Below, one piece after another: positions 26,060 to 34,497 of a stretch of DNA of 64,000 nucleotides. Positions within the stretch are counted from its first letter, which is position 1; each line of letters begins with the position of its first letter. The notes below the pieces were generated by a model that saw only the letters and a program-made list of their open reading frames with translations, had not been told where the DNA came from and did no database searches. A program made the translations under genes and the position numbers. The stretch lies in NCBI RefSeq assembly GCF_003721565.1, contig NZ_RJJE01000009.1, positions 248,001-312,000 of the forward strand, given 5' to 3'. This DNA is from Rufibacter immobilis (lineage in GTDB: Bacteria > Bacteroidota > Bacteroidia > Cytophagales > Hymenobacteraceae).

Positions 26060-27316
26060 ATGTCAAAGATCCTGTATGAAGTGGGTGTACGGGCCTATGG
26101 CCTGGGCGTGCGCCTGGCGGCTCCCTTCCACCAGAAAGCAGCCCAATGGGTAAACGGACGTAAAGAGGTTTTTGCCGAGATCCACCAGAAGCTCCAGCAG
26201 AACACGGCTCCCGTGGCCTGGTTCCACTGCGCCAGCCTGGGCGAGTTTGAGCAGGGCCGCCCGCTCATTGAGGCCTTCCGGCAGAAGTTCCCAGACTACA
26301 AGATTGTGCTCACGTTTTTCTCCCCCTCGGGCTATGAGGTCCGGAAGAACTACGCCCACGCCGATTTCATCTTCTACCTGCCCCTGGATACTGCCGTAAA
26401 CGCCCGGCGCTTCCTTGCCCTGGTCAAGCCTAAACTGGCCGTTTTTGTGAAGTATGAGTTCTGGCACCATTACACCAAGGCGCTGCGCAAGCGCCATGTG
26501 CCGCTCATCTCCATTTCGGCTATTTTCAGGCCCAACCAGATCTACTTTAAAAAGAACGGAGGCTTTTACCGGCGCATTCTGGAGCGTTTCACGTACATTT
26601 TCACCCAGAACCAGGAATCGGCGCAGTTGTTGGCCAGCCTCAACCTGAGCAACGTGAGCATGGCCGGCGATACGCGGGTAGACCGGGTGTTGCAGACGGC
26701 CCAGAACGCGGCGCCCATTCCGGTAGCCCAGGCCTTCAAAGCAGATTCTCCCGTCATGGTCATTGGCAGCAGCTGGCCCCAGGACTTAGAAGTGCTACTC
26801 CCCTTTATGCAGGAGCAACTGCCTTCCCTTAAATTCATCCTGGCGCCGCACGAAATCAAAGACAAAGAACTAGCCCAAATAGAAGAGCAGTTCCCGGGCC
26901 AGGCCATCCGGTTTTCCCGCGCCGATGCGGCTTCCGTGGCCTCGGCGCGGATTCTGCTCATTGACAACATTGGCATGCTCTCCAGCCTCTACCAGTACGC
27001 CGATTACGCCTACGTGGGCGGAGCCTTCGGGAAGGGCTTGCACAACACGCTGGAGCCCGCCGCTTTTGGTCCGCCTATTTTCTTCGGGCCCAAATACAGC
27101 AAGTTTCAGGAAGCCATAGACCTCATTGAGGCGGGCGTGGCGTTCTCGGTGCGGTCTACCCAGGAGCTGAGCAAGGCGTTTACTGCGCTTCAGGAAAACC
27201 CTGCCCGGCGCAAGAACATAAAGGTGGCTACCCAGGCCTACTTAGAGAAACAGGCCGGCGCCACAGAGCGTATCTTAACTTCTTTGGAATATTGGTTACC
27301 TTCGCGGCAGGAATGA
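26060..27316 (+). CDS. waaA: 3-deoxy-D-manno-octulosonic acid transferase
   Basis: Adds Kdo to lipid A precursor at the inner membrane, the first core step of lipopolysaccharide. A GT30 glycosyltransferase of 418 residues: N-terminal membrane-associated segment, acceptor-side ASLGEFEQGRPLIE with the catalytic-base Glu, KYEFWHHY, GDTRVDRV, and the C-terminal nucleotide-sugar site YVGGAFGKGLHNTLEPAAFG. It overlaps rsgA by four bases (ATGA), so the two are coupled. Confidence 0.93.
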   Translation: MSKILYEVGVRAYGLGVRLAAPFHQKAAQWVNGRKEVFAEIHQKLQQNTAPVAWFHCASLGEFEQGRPLIEAFRQKFPDYKIVLTFFSPSGYEVRKNYAHADFIFYLPLDTAVNARRFLALVKPKLAVFVKYEFWHHYTKALRKRHVPLISISAIFRPNQIYFKKNGGFYRRILERFTYIFTQNQESAQLLASLNLSNVSMAGDTRVDRVLQTAQNAAPIPVAQAFKADSPVMVIGSSWPQDLEVLLPFMQEQLPSLKFILAPHEIKDKELAQIEEQFPGQAIRFSRADAASVASARILLIDNIGMLSSLYQYADYAYVGGAFGKGLHNTLEPAAFGPPIFFGPKYSKFQEAIDLIEAGVAFSVRSTQELSKAFTALQENPARRKNIKVATQAYLEKQAGATERILTSLEYWLPSRQE

Positions 27317-28236
27317 CAGGCACTGTAGTAAAATCGACCGGCTCTTGGTATTTGGTACGCACCCACGCGCAAGGGGAGCTGTACAAATGCCGCCTACGCG
27401 GAAAATTCAAAAACAAAGGACTCAAAGTAAGCAACCCCATTGCCGTGGGCGATGAGGTGAAGCTGGAGCCCGAAGGGGAGGAAAAACAGGGCGTCATCAC
27501 AGATATTACCCCGCGCCGCAACTACATCATCCGGAAGTCTACGCACAAGGCGCACCACGCGCACATTGTGGCCTCCAACCTGGACCAGGCTTTTCTGGTG
27601 GTCACGCTGGTGTCGCCGCGCACGTCTTTTGGGTTCATTGACCGTTTCCTGGTCACCGCTGAGGCCTATGACATTCCGGCCACGCTGCTGTTCAACAAAC
27701 TGGATCTGTATGACCAAGAGGCCCAGCAGTACCTGGAGCAGGTGATGCAGCTGTACCGCAACATTGGCTACCCGTGTTACCCCTGCTCGGCCCACACCGG
27801 CCAGGGAATTCAGGAAATCCAGGAGCTCCTTGCCGGTAAAGTAACCCTGTTTACCGGCCACTCGGGGGTGGGCAAAAGTACGCTGGTGAACACGCTGGTA
27901 CCTGATCTGGACATCAAAACCTCAGAAATCTCCGCGTTCTCAGACAAAGGCGTGCACACCACCACCTTCGCGGAGATGTTTGAGGTTGGTCCCAACACCT
28001 TCCTGATTGATACGCCCGGCATCAAGGAACTGGGCGTGGTGGAGATGCAGCGCGAAGAGATCAGTCATTATTTCCCGGAGATGCGCGCCCGCCTGAACAA
28101 ATGCCGTTTTGACAACTGCATCCACGTGAATGAACCGGGTTGCGCCATTCAGGAGGCCGTGAAGAAAGGCAAAATCGCCCTGCCGCGCTACGAGAGCTAC
28201 CTCAGCCTGCTTCAGAACGATGATTCGCACCGGTAA
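27313..28236 (+). CDS. rsgA: Ribosome small subunit-dependent GTPase A
   Basis: A late 30S assembly GTPase. The OB-fold domain comes first, then a circularly permuted G domain with G4 (NKLDLY) before G1 (TGHSGVGKSTLVN), followed by the C-terminal zinc-binding element with CRFDNCIHVNEPGCA. The start ATG 27313 overlaps the waaA stop as ATGA; the 307-residue length is standard. Confidence 0.95.
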   Translation: MTGTVVKSTGSWYLVRTHAQGELYKCRLRGKFKNKGLKVSNPIAVGDEVKLEPEGEEKQGVITDITPRRNYIIRKSTHKAHHAHIVASNLDQAFLVVTLVSPRTSFGFIDRFLVTAEAYDIPATLLFNKLDLYDQEAQQYLEQVMQLYRNIGYPCYPCSAHTGQGIQEIQELLAGKVTLFTGHSGVGKSTLVNTLVPDLDIKTSEISAFSDKGVHTTTFAEMFEVGPNTFLIDTPGIKELGVVEMQREEISHYFPEMRARLNKCRFDNCIHVNEPGCAIQEAVKKGKIALPRYESYLSLLQNDDSHR

Positions 28237-28247
28237 AAGTATAGTCC

Positions 28248-28282
28248 TGAGTTCTGAGTCTTGAGTACTGAGTTTTAAGTTG
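28248..28282. repeat. Degenerate heptanucleotide tandem repeat, TGAGTNN type
   Basis: Five successive 7-base words: TGAGTTC, TGAGTCT, TGAGTAC, TGAGTTT, TAAGTTG. It runs from just after the rsgA stop straight into a palindrome copy. The same words occur at 55273-55305. Confidence 0.75.
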
Positions 28283-28320
28283 CGTTTAGGGGCTGTTTTT
28301 CAGAAAAGAGGGGCAAAACA
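28281..28320. repeat. GCGTTTAGGGGC palindrome copy, right arm decayed
   Basis: TGCGTTTAGGGGCTGTTTTT is intact; the right side is AAAAGAGGGGCAAAACA. Confidence 0.75.
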
Positions 28321-28373
28321 ATGTGTGCAGAGGGTTCCTTCGCCCCGCTTTCCGGCAGGCCGTAAAAAATACG

Positions 28374-28381
28374 TACCTTTG
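28374..28381 (+). promoter_or_regulatory. Probable -7 box of the cyclophilin promoter
   Basis: TACCTTTG, 66 bases before the gene start. The -33 region is not convincing. Confidence 0.5.
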
Positions 28382-28447
28382 CGTTCAGGTTGCTGCGCTT
28401 ATGCGGCGGCAACAAATTAGAATAGTTAAAACAGAAATAGACTTCTT

Positions 28448-28906
28448 ATGAAAACCGCAGAAATCCATACCCCTAAGGGCGTGATGAAAGTAGAGTTCTA
28501 CGAGCAGGATGCCCCTAAAACCGTTGCCAACTTCACTAAACTGGCCAAAGAAGGTTTCTATGACGGCCTTACGTTTCACCGCGTGCTGCCAGACTTCGTG
28601 ATCCAGGGCGGTTGCCCAAACACCCGCGAAGGCGCCAAAGGCATGCCCGGCACCGGCGGACCCGGCTATAAAATTGACTGTGAGTTAACCGGCGGCAACC
28701 AGTACCACGACCGTGGCGTGTTGTCTATGGCGCACGCAGGCCGCAACACCGGCGGTTCGCAGTTCTTCATCTGCCACAGCCGCAACAACACCGCGCACTT
28801 AGACCGCAACCACACCTGCTTCGGGAAAGTGGTAGAAGGTTTGGACGTGATTGACCAAATCAAAGCGGGCGACAGAATTGAGAAAATTGTAGTAAACGAG
28901 GCGTAA
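28448..28906 (+). CDS. Cyclophilin-type peptidyl-prolyl cis-trans isomerase
   Basis: A cytoplasmic 152-residue cyclophilin. The active site is recognisable in [13 protein letters not shown] (catalytic Arg, Phe and Gln region) and [26 protein letters not shown] (split over residues 100-126). No signal peptide. It accelerates proline isomerisation during folding. A clear terminator follows. Confidence 0.93.
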   Translation: MKTAEIHTPKGVMKVEFYEQDAPKTVANFTKLAKEGFYDGLTFHRVLPDFVIQGGCPNTREGAKGMPGTGGPGYKIDCELTGGNQYHDRGVLSMAHAGRNTGGSQFFICHSRNNTAHLDRNHTCFGKVVEGLDVIDQIKAGDRIEKIVVNEA

Positions 28907-28930
28907 ATCGCAACTTACTTCAATACTATC

Positions 28931-28965
28931 AGAAAGCCGGAAGATTTACCTCTTCCGGCTTTTCT
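28931..28965 (+). terminator. Intrinsic terminator after the cyclophilin gene
   Basis: AGAAAGCCGGAAGA pairs with TCTTCCGGCTTTTCT, one bulged base, six-base loop, then GTTTTAAG. Confidence 0.8.
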
Positions 28966-28972
28966 GTTTTAA

Positions 28973-29005
28973 GTCTGTTTTTGGAAAAAGAGCCGCTAAA
29001 CGCAA
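28973..29005. repeat. GCGTTTAGGGGC palindrome copy, left arm decayed
   Basis: CTGTTTTTGGAAAAAGAGCCGCTAAACGC, just downstream of the convergent ZIP gene stop. Confidence 0.7.
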
Positions 29006-29007
29006 AT

Positions 29008-29763
29008 TCAACCGCCGGCGTGGCTCAGCAGGAAGGCCGTGAGAAAACCCAGTACCGTGATGAGTCCGGTGAAATCATGGGTTACTTCAAACGCCTCTGG
29101 GATCATGGTGTCTGAGATCATGGCCAGAATGGCACCCGCCGCCAACGCCGTGGTAGCCGCGATCACATCGGGCGAGAGCCCACTGAAGACGGTGTACCCC
29201 AACAGCGCCGCCACCCCAGAAATCACGGCAATAGCGCCCCACACGCCAAAAATATATATTTTGCTGCGGTTGGCTTTCTTCATGCCCACGGCGCTGGACA
29301 AACCTTCGGGTACGTTAGACAGAAACACCGCCGCCACTACCGCCAGGCTCACGTTGCTACCCGAGATCATGCTGATGCCAATGGCGATGGACTCCGGCAC
29401 GCCGTCTATGAGTGCGCCAATGGCCAGCGCCAAGCCGCTGCCCTCGGTCTCGGCCTCAGAGGTTTGCTGGTCGCCGGAGCGTTTGCGGTTATGGCCGCCT
29501 CTTTTTTTCAGGAGCCAATTGGCCCCTGTGTACACCACCGCGCCGCCCAGAAACCCAATAGCCGTGGCATCAAAACCGCCCTGTTCGTAGGCTTCGTCCA
29601 TGAGTTCAAACGCCAGCGCCGAGATCAATACCCCCGCCCCAAACGCCATCACGCTGGAAGACACCTTGGCCGAAACTTTTGCGTAGTACCCCACGGCTGC
29701 ACCAATGAGCAAGGCGGCTCCGCCCAATAATCCCCAGAGGGTAGCTTGTAACCAAATTGGCAT
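29008..29763 (-). CDS. ZIP family metal transporter
   Basis: A 251-residue inner membrane protein with about eight hydrophobic helices. Transmembrane segments IV and V contain the metal-site residues in ALIDGVPESIAIGI and SNVPEGLSSAVGM (the H/D-x3-E patterns of ZIP proteins), and a basic cytoplasmic loop (KKRGGHNRKRSGD) separates helices 3 and 4. It probably imports zinc or iron, although the metal-site His of many ZIPs is replaced by Asp in the first motif. Convergent with the cyclophilin gene. Confidence 0.85.
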   Translation of the reverse strand: MPIWLQATLWGLLGGAALLIGAAVGYYAKVSAKVSSSVMAFGAGVLISALAFELMDEAYEQGGFDATAIGFLGGAVVYTGANWLLKKRGGHNRKRSGDQQTSEAETEGSGLALAIGALIDGVPESIAIGISMISGSNVSLAVVAAVFLSNVPEGLSSAVGMKKANRSKIYIFGVWGAIAVISGVAALLGYTVFSGLSPDVIAATTALAAGAILAMISDTMIPEAFEVTHDFTGLITVLGFLTAFLLSHAGG

Positions 29764-29907
29764 AATGGCTGTCTTCAGGTGAACAAAAGCCCACTTACCA
29801 GGGGCAAGCGGCTCAGCTTTCTACGCCTCTTACCCCGCCAGGTTATCGGGCCAGCGCCCTGCACGCTGGGGGATTATTCTTCTGCTGCAGGCAGTTCCGG
29901 CACTACA

Positions 29908-30282
29908 TCAGCTGATGTCCTGGATGGAAATGATTTTCCCGTCCTGGAAGCGGAAGACAGAGGTTCCGGTCAATTCCAGTTTGTCCCCCGCCCGAAGCCC
30001 GCTGGGAAGATCTACTGCCAGAACTCCGGTATAGTCAATGGCAACGGTTACTTCATCGGCGGCGGTTTCCTTCAGGCTAGTAATACGCTGCTCCCGCTGA
30101 ATAAACAGCGCCTTCGCTTTCTCCGCCTGCTCTCTGAACGCCTGCACGCCGTGCAATTCAAGGTTTACCGCACCGGCGGCAATGTTCTGGAAATGTACCT
30201 CCGCGTGCAGATCAGACACCATTCCGTCTACATCAAAGGCGTTATAGGCTTCAATATACTTTTCTACCAGCTCTTGCTTCAT
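29908..30282 (-). CDS. NTF2-like (SnoaL-type) family protein
   Basis: A 124-residue alpha+beta cone-fold protein: VEKYIEAYNAFDVDGMVSDL, a central helix and strands ending in GTSVFRFQDGKIISIQDIS. NTF2-like proteins are steroid isomerase-like enzymes or ligand-binding proteins; no catalytic set can be assigned. A 144-base gap without features separates it from the ZIP gene. Confidence 0.78.
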   Translation of the reverse strand: MKQELVEKYIEAYNAFDVDGMVSDLHAEVHFQNIAAGAVNLELHGVQAFREQAEKAKALFIQREQRITSLKETAADEVTVAIDYTGVLAVDLPSGLRAGDKLELTGTSVFRFQDGKIISIQDIS

Positions 30283-30447
30283 GATTTTTGATTTGGCCTA
30301 ATATTAAAAGGATTTCTGCTATTTCCCTCTATTCATGACCAGTTCTCAAAGCTGAATCTACTTTTAGCTTTGCCGGTAACCGCCTTTTCTGAAACATATA
30401 ATCTTCGTCCCCAATGCTGAACGAACGGAAGATCTCCGCGGGCAGAT

Positions 30448-30492
30448 GTGTTTCCGTTTAAGAGCCGTTTTTCTAAAATCGGGGCTAAAACA
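30448..30492. repeat. Degenerate GCGTTTAGGGGC palindrome copy
   Basis: GTTTCCGTTTAAGAGCCGTT pairs loosely with AAAATCGGGGCTAAAACAGG. Confidence 0.6.
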
Positions 30493-30520
30493 GGAGTGGC
30501 AGACGAGCCTTAAAAAAACA

Positions 30521-30548
30521 AAAGCCGAAGCTGTGCGGCTTCGGCTTT
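30521..30548 (-). terminator. Terminator of the MoxR-type ATPase gene
   Basis: AAAGCCGAAGC pairs perfectly with GCTTCGGCTTT around TGTGCG; read on the minus strand it is followed by TGTTTTTTTAAG, a U-rich tail. Confidence 0.85.
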
Positions 30549-30552
30549 GGAA

Positions 30553-30593
30553 TACGTTTTGGGCCTGTTTTCAGAAAAACGGCTTAGAAACGG
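30553..30593. repeat. Palindrome copy overlapping the 3' end of the ATPase gene
   Basis: ACGTTTTGGGCCTGTTTTC with right arm GAAAAACGGCTTAGAAACGG. The gene's stop codon (TAA, complement of 30584-30586) lies within the right arm. Confidence 0.65.
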
Positions 30594-32128
30594 TCGTTAT
30601 CATCCTCGTCTTCGTCCTCGTCATCACTCAGGCTGAAGCCGCCGCCGGAGAACATGCTGCTCAATAAATCTTTGAACTGAAGCCCGGCGGTGAGGCGGTT
30701 GCGGGAAATGAGGCTGTACTCGGCCAGGCCGTGCAGGCAGAACTCCATGAAGAAGAGGTGCTCGGCTTCGTCTTTGGCCTTGGGCTGATATTTATCCACC
30801 ACGTCTGAAAGGCCCGGCACCTGGTTGAGCACCCGCTTGTACTCGGCGTCTGAGGCATCGGTTAACAGATCAAGGGTATGGCCGTCTGAGAACCAGGCGG
30901 TCACTTTCTTGTATGGGTCTTTGTCTTTCTGCTTCTTGAATTTGTCTGGGTCTGGGAAATAGTTCAGGAACTGCGTTCTGATGGCTTTGCCCATTAAGCG
31001 GTAGGCCACGCCGCCGGCTCCCTCCTGCTCGCCCTCGTACACCAGCTCCACCTTGCCGGTCACGGCCGGAACCGCCGCCAGAAAGTCTGACACACGCACG
31101 TGGGTCTGGGCCTCAGCGTTGGTGAGCACCCGCAGTTCGGCGGCACTGATCACGCTTTCATACGCCGAGATGGTGAGACGCGCCGACACCCCGCTTTTGG
31201 CATCTACGTACTCGCTCTCGCGGGCTTCAAAGGCGATCTGTTCCACCAGGTCATGGATAAGCTCATGGCCTTTCACGCGCTCCTGCTGGGCCTCTGTGAT
31301 GCGGGCTTCCTGCTTGGTGATGCGCTTGCCTACTTCAATGCTCTTAGGATAGTGCGTGATGATCTGTGAGTCTATGCGGTCTTTGAGCGGTGTCACAATA
31401 GAACCGCGGTTGGTGTAGTCCTCTGGGTTGGCGGTAAACACAAACTGGATGTCCAGCGGAAGCCTGATCTTGAAACCCCTGATCTGGATATCGCCTTCCT
31501 GCAAGATATTGAACAGAGACACCTGGATACGCGCCTGCAAATCTGGTAACTCATTGATCACAAAAATACCGCGGTGCGCCCTTGGGATCAGCCCGAAATG
31601 AATGACCCGTTCGTCTGAGTACGGCAGTTTGAGCGTGGCGGCTTTGATGGGGTCGGCGTCTCCGATGAGGTCCGCCACCGACACGTCTGGGGTGGCGAGT
31701 TTCTCGGTGTAGCGCTCGTCGCGGTGCAGCCAAGTAATAGGGGTATCATCGCCGTGGTGGGCGATCTGGTCTACGGCGTAGCGCGAAAGCGGCTGAAAGG
31801 GGTCATCGTTCAGCTCAGAACCAACCACCACGGGCACGTACTCGTCCAGGAGCTGCACCATGAGGCGCGCAATGCGGGTTTTGGCCTGCCCACGCAAGCC
31901 CAGCAGGTTAATGTGGTGGCGGCTCAGGATAGCGCGTTGCAGGTCTGGGATCACGGTCTCTTCGTAACCATAAATGCCGGGAAACACTTCTTCGCCGCTG
32001 CTCAGTTTTTTAATGAGGTTGGCGCGCAGTTCTTCTTTCACGCTCCGGGGCTCATAGCCGGCGGCCTTCAGTTGGCCCAGGGTCTTGATCTTTTGCAGTT
32101 GCTCTGCGGGTATATCAGAATAAAGCAT
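30584..32128 (-). CDS. MoxR-type AAA+ ATPase (magnesium chelatase subunit I-like)
   Basis: A 514-residue AAA+ protein. Walker A is LGLRGQAKTRIARL near residue 80, Walker B is GIFVINELPDL, sensor-like sequence FTANPEDYTNRGSIVTPLKD follows, and an acidic tail (SLSDDEDEDEDDNDRF) ends the protein. It belongs to the MoxR/ChlI group whose members remodel partner proteins together with a VWA protein; the VWA gene lies 570 bases upstream on the same strand. No chlorophyll or cobalamin chelatase large subunit is nearby, so a chaperone-type role is more likely. The last codons and stop lie inside a palindrome copy. Confidence 0.85.
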   Translation of the reverse strand: MLYSDIPAEQLQKIKTLGQLKAAGYEPRSVKEELRANLIKKLSSGEEVFPGIYGYEETVIPDLQRAILSRHHINLLGLRGQAKTRIARLMVQLLDEYVPVVVGSELNDDPFQPLSRYAVDQIAHHGDDTPITWLHRDERYTEKLATPDVSVADLIGDADPIKAATLKLPYSDERVIHFGLIPRAHRGIFVINELPDLQARIQVSLFNILQEGDIQIRGFKIRLPLDIQFVFTANPEDYTNRGSIVTPLKDRIDSQIITHYPKSIEVGKRITKQEARITEAQQERVKGHELIHDLVEQIAFEARESEYVDAKSGVSARLTISAYESVISAAELRVLTNAEAQTHVRVSDFLAAVPAVTGKVELVYEGEQEGAGGVAYRLMGKAIRTQFLNYFPDPDKFKKQKDKDPYKKVTAWFSDGHTLDLLTDASDAEYKRVLNQVPGLSDVVDKYQPKAKDEAEHLFFMEFCLHGLAEYSLISRNRLTAGLQFKDLLSSMFSGGGFSLSDDEDEDEDDNDRF

Positions 32129-32132
32129 TTTT

Positions 32133-32163
32133 CTATTGCTGGTTGATTGATTGCTGATTGATT
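32133..32163. repeat. Degenerate heptanucleotide tandem repeat, ATTGCTG type
   Basis: ATTGCTG, GTTGATT, GATTGCT, GATTGAT follow each other in a 7-base register directly upstream of the ATPase start. Confidence 0.55.
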
Positions 32164-32208
32164 TTTAAAGTACGTATCTTGAAGAAAAAACTCTAGCACA
32201 ACAAGGTT

Positions 32209-32385
32209 ATGATGCGCTTCAAGTCACGTTCGTTTTTACTTTCGGTGTTGGCCCGTCTGCTCACGTTTGCCGGTCTTTTCATGATCCTGACCAAGGATGA
32301 CAACGTCTACCTTGCCTTAAGCCTTATTTTCACCGGCGGATTGTTGAACTTGGCTCCCTGGATAAGAAAACGTCTCCTCTCCTGA
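32209..32385 (+). CDS. Small two-helix membrane protein, 58 residues
   Basis: A short frame, MMRFKSRSFLLSVLARLLTF onward, ending in APWIRKRLLS. It has two hydrophobic stretches (about residues 9-27 and 33-51) with basic residues at both ends, so both termini probably face the cytoplasm. Base composition is like neighbouring genes. A palindrome copy starts two bases after the stop. It lies on the plus strand between the ATPase and VWA genes of the minus strand. No family recognised. Confidence 0.6.
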   Translation: MMRFKSRSFLLSVLARLLTFAGLFMILTKDDNVYLALSLIFTGGLLNLAPWIRKRLLS

Positions 32386-32387
32386 TG

Positions 32388-32435
32388 TTTTGCGTTTAGC
32401 GCCTCTTTTTGGAAAAACAGCCCCTAAACGCAAAA
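32388..32435. repeat. GCGTTTAGGGGC palindrome copy with TTTT/AAAA extension
   Basis: TTTTGCGTTTAGCGCCTC and AGCCCCTAAACGCAAAA. It starts two bases after the stop of the 58-residue gene. Confidence 0.88.
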
Positions 32436-32466
32436 GTTTGTATTGTAGCCCTTATCTTGTACTACT

Positions 32467-32646
32467 ATGAAGAATTATTCGCTCCTGTATCTATTGGCCA
32501 CGGTTCTTGTGGTAGCCGCCGCCGCTTTACGCATGACGCATGTGATTGAGCGGCCAGTATTCTATCTCATTTTCGGGATTAGCATTATCTTGTCTTTTGT
32601 GGCCGGCTCTTTCAAGAAGAAGGCCCTAAAGAAAGAGCATGAGTAA
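32467..32646 (+). CDS. Small two-helix membrane protein, 59 residues
   Basis: MKNYSLLYLLATVLVVAAAA begins the protein; a second hydrophobic helix (VFYLIFGISIILSFVAG) is followed by a strongly basic tail KKKALKKEHE. It follows the first small gene after 81 bases, with a palindrome between and another right after its stop. The two proteins share a size and two-helix plan but no obvious sequence similarity. Function unknown. Confidence 0.65.
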   Translation: MKNYSLLYLLATVLVVAAAALRMTHVIERPVFYLIFGISIILSFVAGSFKKKALKKEHE

Positions 32647-32648
32647 TG

Positions 32649-32688
32649 GCGTTTAGGGGCTGTTTTCTGAAAAAGAGCCTCTAAACGC
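32649..32688. repeat. GCGTTTAGGGGC palindrome copy
   Basis: GCGTTTAGGGGCTGTTTTCT with AAAAAGAGCCTCTAAACGC, between the 59-residue gene and the convergent VWA gene. Confidence 0.85.
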
Positions 32689-32695
32689 AATGGCC

Positions 32696-33796
32696 TCACA
32701 TTCTCTTCTTCCGGTTACGGCCGTAGTCTCTAAACACCAGATCACCCAGACCTTTGAGGCTGCTGTAATACGCCTGCCCGTTGTTTACCTGGGTGAATTC
32801 TTCCACAAACTGCTGCAGGTACGGATCTGAGGCAATCATGAACGTGGTGATGGGAATGCCCAGCCTACGGCACTGCGCTGCCAGGTTCAGGGTTTTGTTC
32901 ACCACTCTCCTATCCAGCCCGAAACTGTTTTTATAGTACTTGAGGCCCTCTTTTAAGCAGGTGGGCTTGCCGTCTGTGATCATGAAAATCTGCTTGTTGC
33001 TGGTTTTGCGGCGGCGCAGCAGGTCCATGGCCAGTTCCAGCCCGGCAACGGTGTTGGTGTGGTACGGCCCCACCATGAGGTAGGGCAGGTCTTTCACGCT
33101 GATCTGCCAGGCATCGTTGCCAAACACAATAATGTCCAGGTTGTCTTTGGGGTACTTGATCTTGACCAGTTCGGCCAGGGCCATGGCTACTTTTTTAGCG
33201 GGCGTGATGCGGTCTTCGCCGTACAGAATCATGGAGTGCGAGATGTCAATCATGAGCACGGTGCTGGTCTGCGTCTTGTGCTCGCGTTCGGTTACCTCCA
33301 GGTCCTGCTCCGTGAGAAAGAAATCATCTGCGATGCCGTGCTGGATCTGCGCGTTGCGGATGGACTCCGTGAGCTCAATCTGCTCGGGCGCATCACCAAA
33401 ACGGAACTCCCGCCTATCGGCCGAAGGCTCATCACCAATACCGGCTTTGGGCGTGGTGTGGTTGCCGCGGCCGCCTTTCTTCAGTTTCCCGAAGATTTCT
33501 TCCAGCGCGCTTTTCCTGATCTTCTGCTCGCCTTTGGCCTGCAGGTTAAACTTACCGTCTGGGCCTTTGTCATCTATGTAGCCGTTCTTCTTGAGGTCTT
33601 CAAAGAAATCGCCCAAGCCATAGGAGTCATTGGTGAGGTTGTAACGCTTGTCTAACTCACTCATCCAGGACATGGCTTCGGCCACGTCTCCGGCGGTGAG
33701 GGTAATCAATTGGAGGAAAATCTGGAGCAAAGATTCAAATCCCTGGTCTTTGGGTTCCTCCGGCACATAATCTGTGAATCTATATCCGGCTGCCAT
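32696..33796 (-). CDS. VWA domain protein, partner of the MoxR-type ATPase
   Basis: A 366-residue protein with an N-terminal helical region and a C-terminal von Willebrand A domain whose metal-ion site is intact (MIDISHSM, the DxSxS motif, and later VFGNDAW and MITDGKPTCL). ATG 33796 (MAAGYRFTDYVPEEPKD) is chosen; the in-frame extension upstream runs into the heptamer-repeat region and is not protein-like. Together with the ATPase downstream it forms the common MoxR-VWA pair, often involved in metal insertion or complex activation. Confidence 0.85.
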   Translation of the reverse strand: MAAGYRFTDYVPEEPKDQGFESLLQIFLQLITLTAGDVAEAMSWMSELDKRYNLTNDSYGLGDFFEDLKKNGYIDDKGPDGKFNLQAKGEQKIRKSALEEIFGKLKKGGRGNHTTPKAGIGDEPSADRREFRFGDAPEQIELTESIRNAQIQHGIADDFFLTEQDLEVTEREHKTQTSTVLMIDISHSMILYGEDRITPAKKVAMALAELVKIKYPKDNLDIIVFGNDAWQISVKDLPYLMVGPYHTNTVAGLELAMDLLRRRKTSNKQIFMITDGKPTCLKEGLKYYKNSFGLDRRVVNKTLNLAAQCRRLGIPITTFMIASDPYLQQFVEEFTQVNNGQAYYSSLKGLGDLVFRDYGRNRKKRM

Positions 33797-33811
33797 GTTT
33801 CTGGTTTTTAA

Positions 33812-33956
33812 AAAGACACAAGATACAAGACGTAAGACACAAGACAGTTCACAGAGTAGTATGCTTTTGCACACCGCCTCTCCTCCTTCTAATGGAACTT
33901 TCTTAATGAGGGATATTCAAGAATCTGAGGTCTTACGTCCTGTATCTTGTGTCTTT
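33812..33956. repeat. Inverted pair of heptanucleotide repeats, AGACACA type
   Basis: Left arm 33812-33838 (AGACACA, AGATACA, AGACGTA words) and right arm 33930-33956 are inverted copies over 27 bases with one mismatch, 91 bases apart. The left array continues to about 33847. It lies upstream of the VWA start. Confidence 0.8.
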
Positions 33957-34073
33957 AGCTAACAACGTGTTAACGCAAATGTTCTCAGAAAGGTAACCTT
34001 CTGGTAAAAAATGAGTAAACACTAGCAAATAATGCAATGAAATTATTACTTTAATACCATTCCAATCTTACTT

Positions 34074-34364
34074 ATGCGTGCTATCTGGAAAAATACGATT
34101 CTAGCGGAGAGTGATACTACCATTGAGGTAGACGGAAACCATTATTTCCCGCCTTCCTCTCTGCGCTGGGAGTTCTTTAAGCCCAGTACCAGACACTCCG
34201 TATGCTCCCGCAAGGGAGAGGCTTCTTATTACTCAGTACAGGTAGGCCATTTCGAAAACCAGGACGCCGCCTGGACTTACCCCAAGCCCCAGGAGGAAAA
34301 AGTAAAGGAGATTGAGGGTTTTATCGCTTTCTGGAAAGGGGTGCAGGTAGTAGGCAAGAATTAG
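34074..34364 (+). CDS. DUF427 domain protein
   Basis: A 96-residue protein matching the DUF427 fold: MRAIWKNTILAESDTTIEVD, NHYFPPSSLRWEFFKPS and the typical AAWTYPKPQEEKVKEIEGFI ending in FWKGVQV. It is one domain and full length. The family is widespread, has a barrel-like fold and no assigned biochemical function. A terminator follows. Confidence 0.9.
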   Translation: MRAIWKNTILAESDTTIEVDGNHYFPPSSLRWEFFKPSTRHSVCSRKGEASYYSVQVGHFENQDAAWTYPKPQEEKVKEIEGFIAFWKGVQVVGKN

Positions 34365-34421
34365 GGATTGACCATCACGGCCACTTACCCATAGTTCATA
34401 TAAAAGGTTAGCGTTGAATGT

Positions 34422-34455
34422 AAAACGCCCGGCAAAAGTATCTGCCGGGCGTTTT
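34422..34455 (+). terminator. Intrinsic terminator after the DUF427 gene
   Basis: AAAACGCCCGGCA pairs with TGCCGGGCGTTTT around an eight-base loop. Confidence 0.85.
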
Positions 34456-34456
34456 C

Positions 34457-34490
34457 GCGTTAATCCTGGAAAAAGAGCCGCTAAACGGCT
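34457..34490. repeat. GCGTTTAGGGGC palindrome copy, left arm decayed
   Basis: CGCGTTAATCCTGG then AAAAAGAGCCGCTAAACGGC, seven bases before the desaturase stop on the other strand. Confidence 0.65.
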
Positions 34491-34497
34491 TTAGGTG

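Noticed and set aside
33812-33956. CRISPR array
   Set aside because: Repeat units are 7 bases, imperfect and contiguous without spacers, and no cas genes are present.
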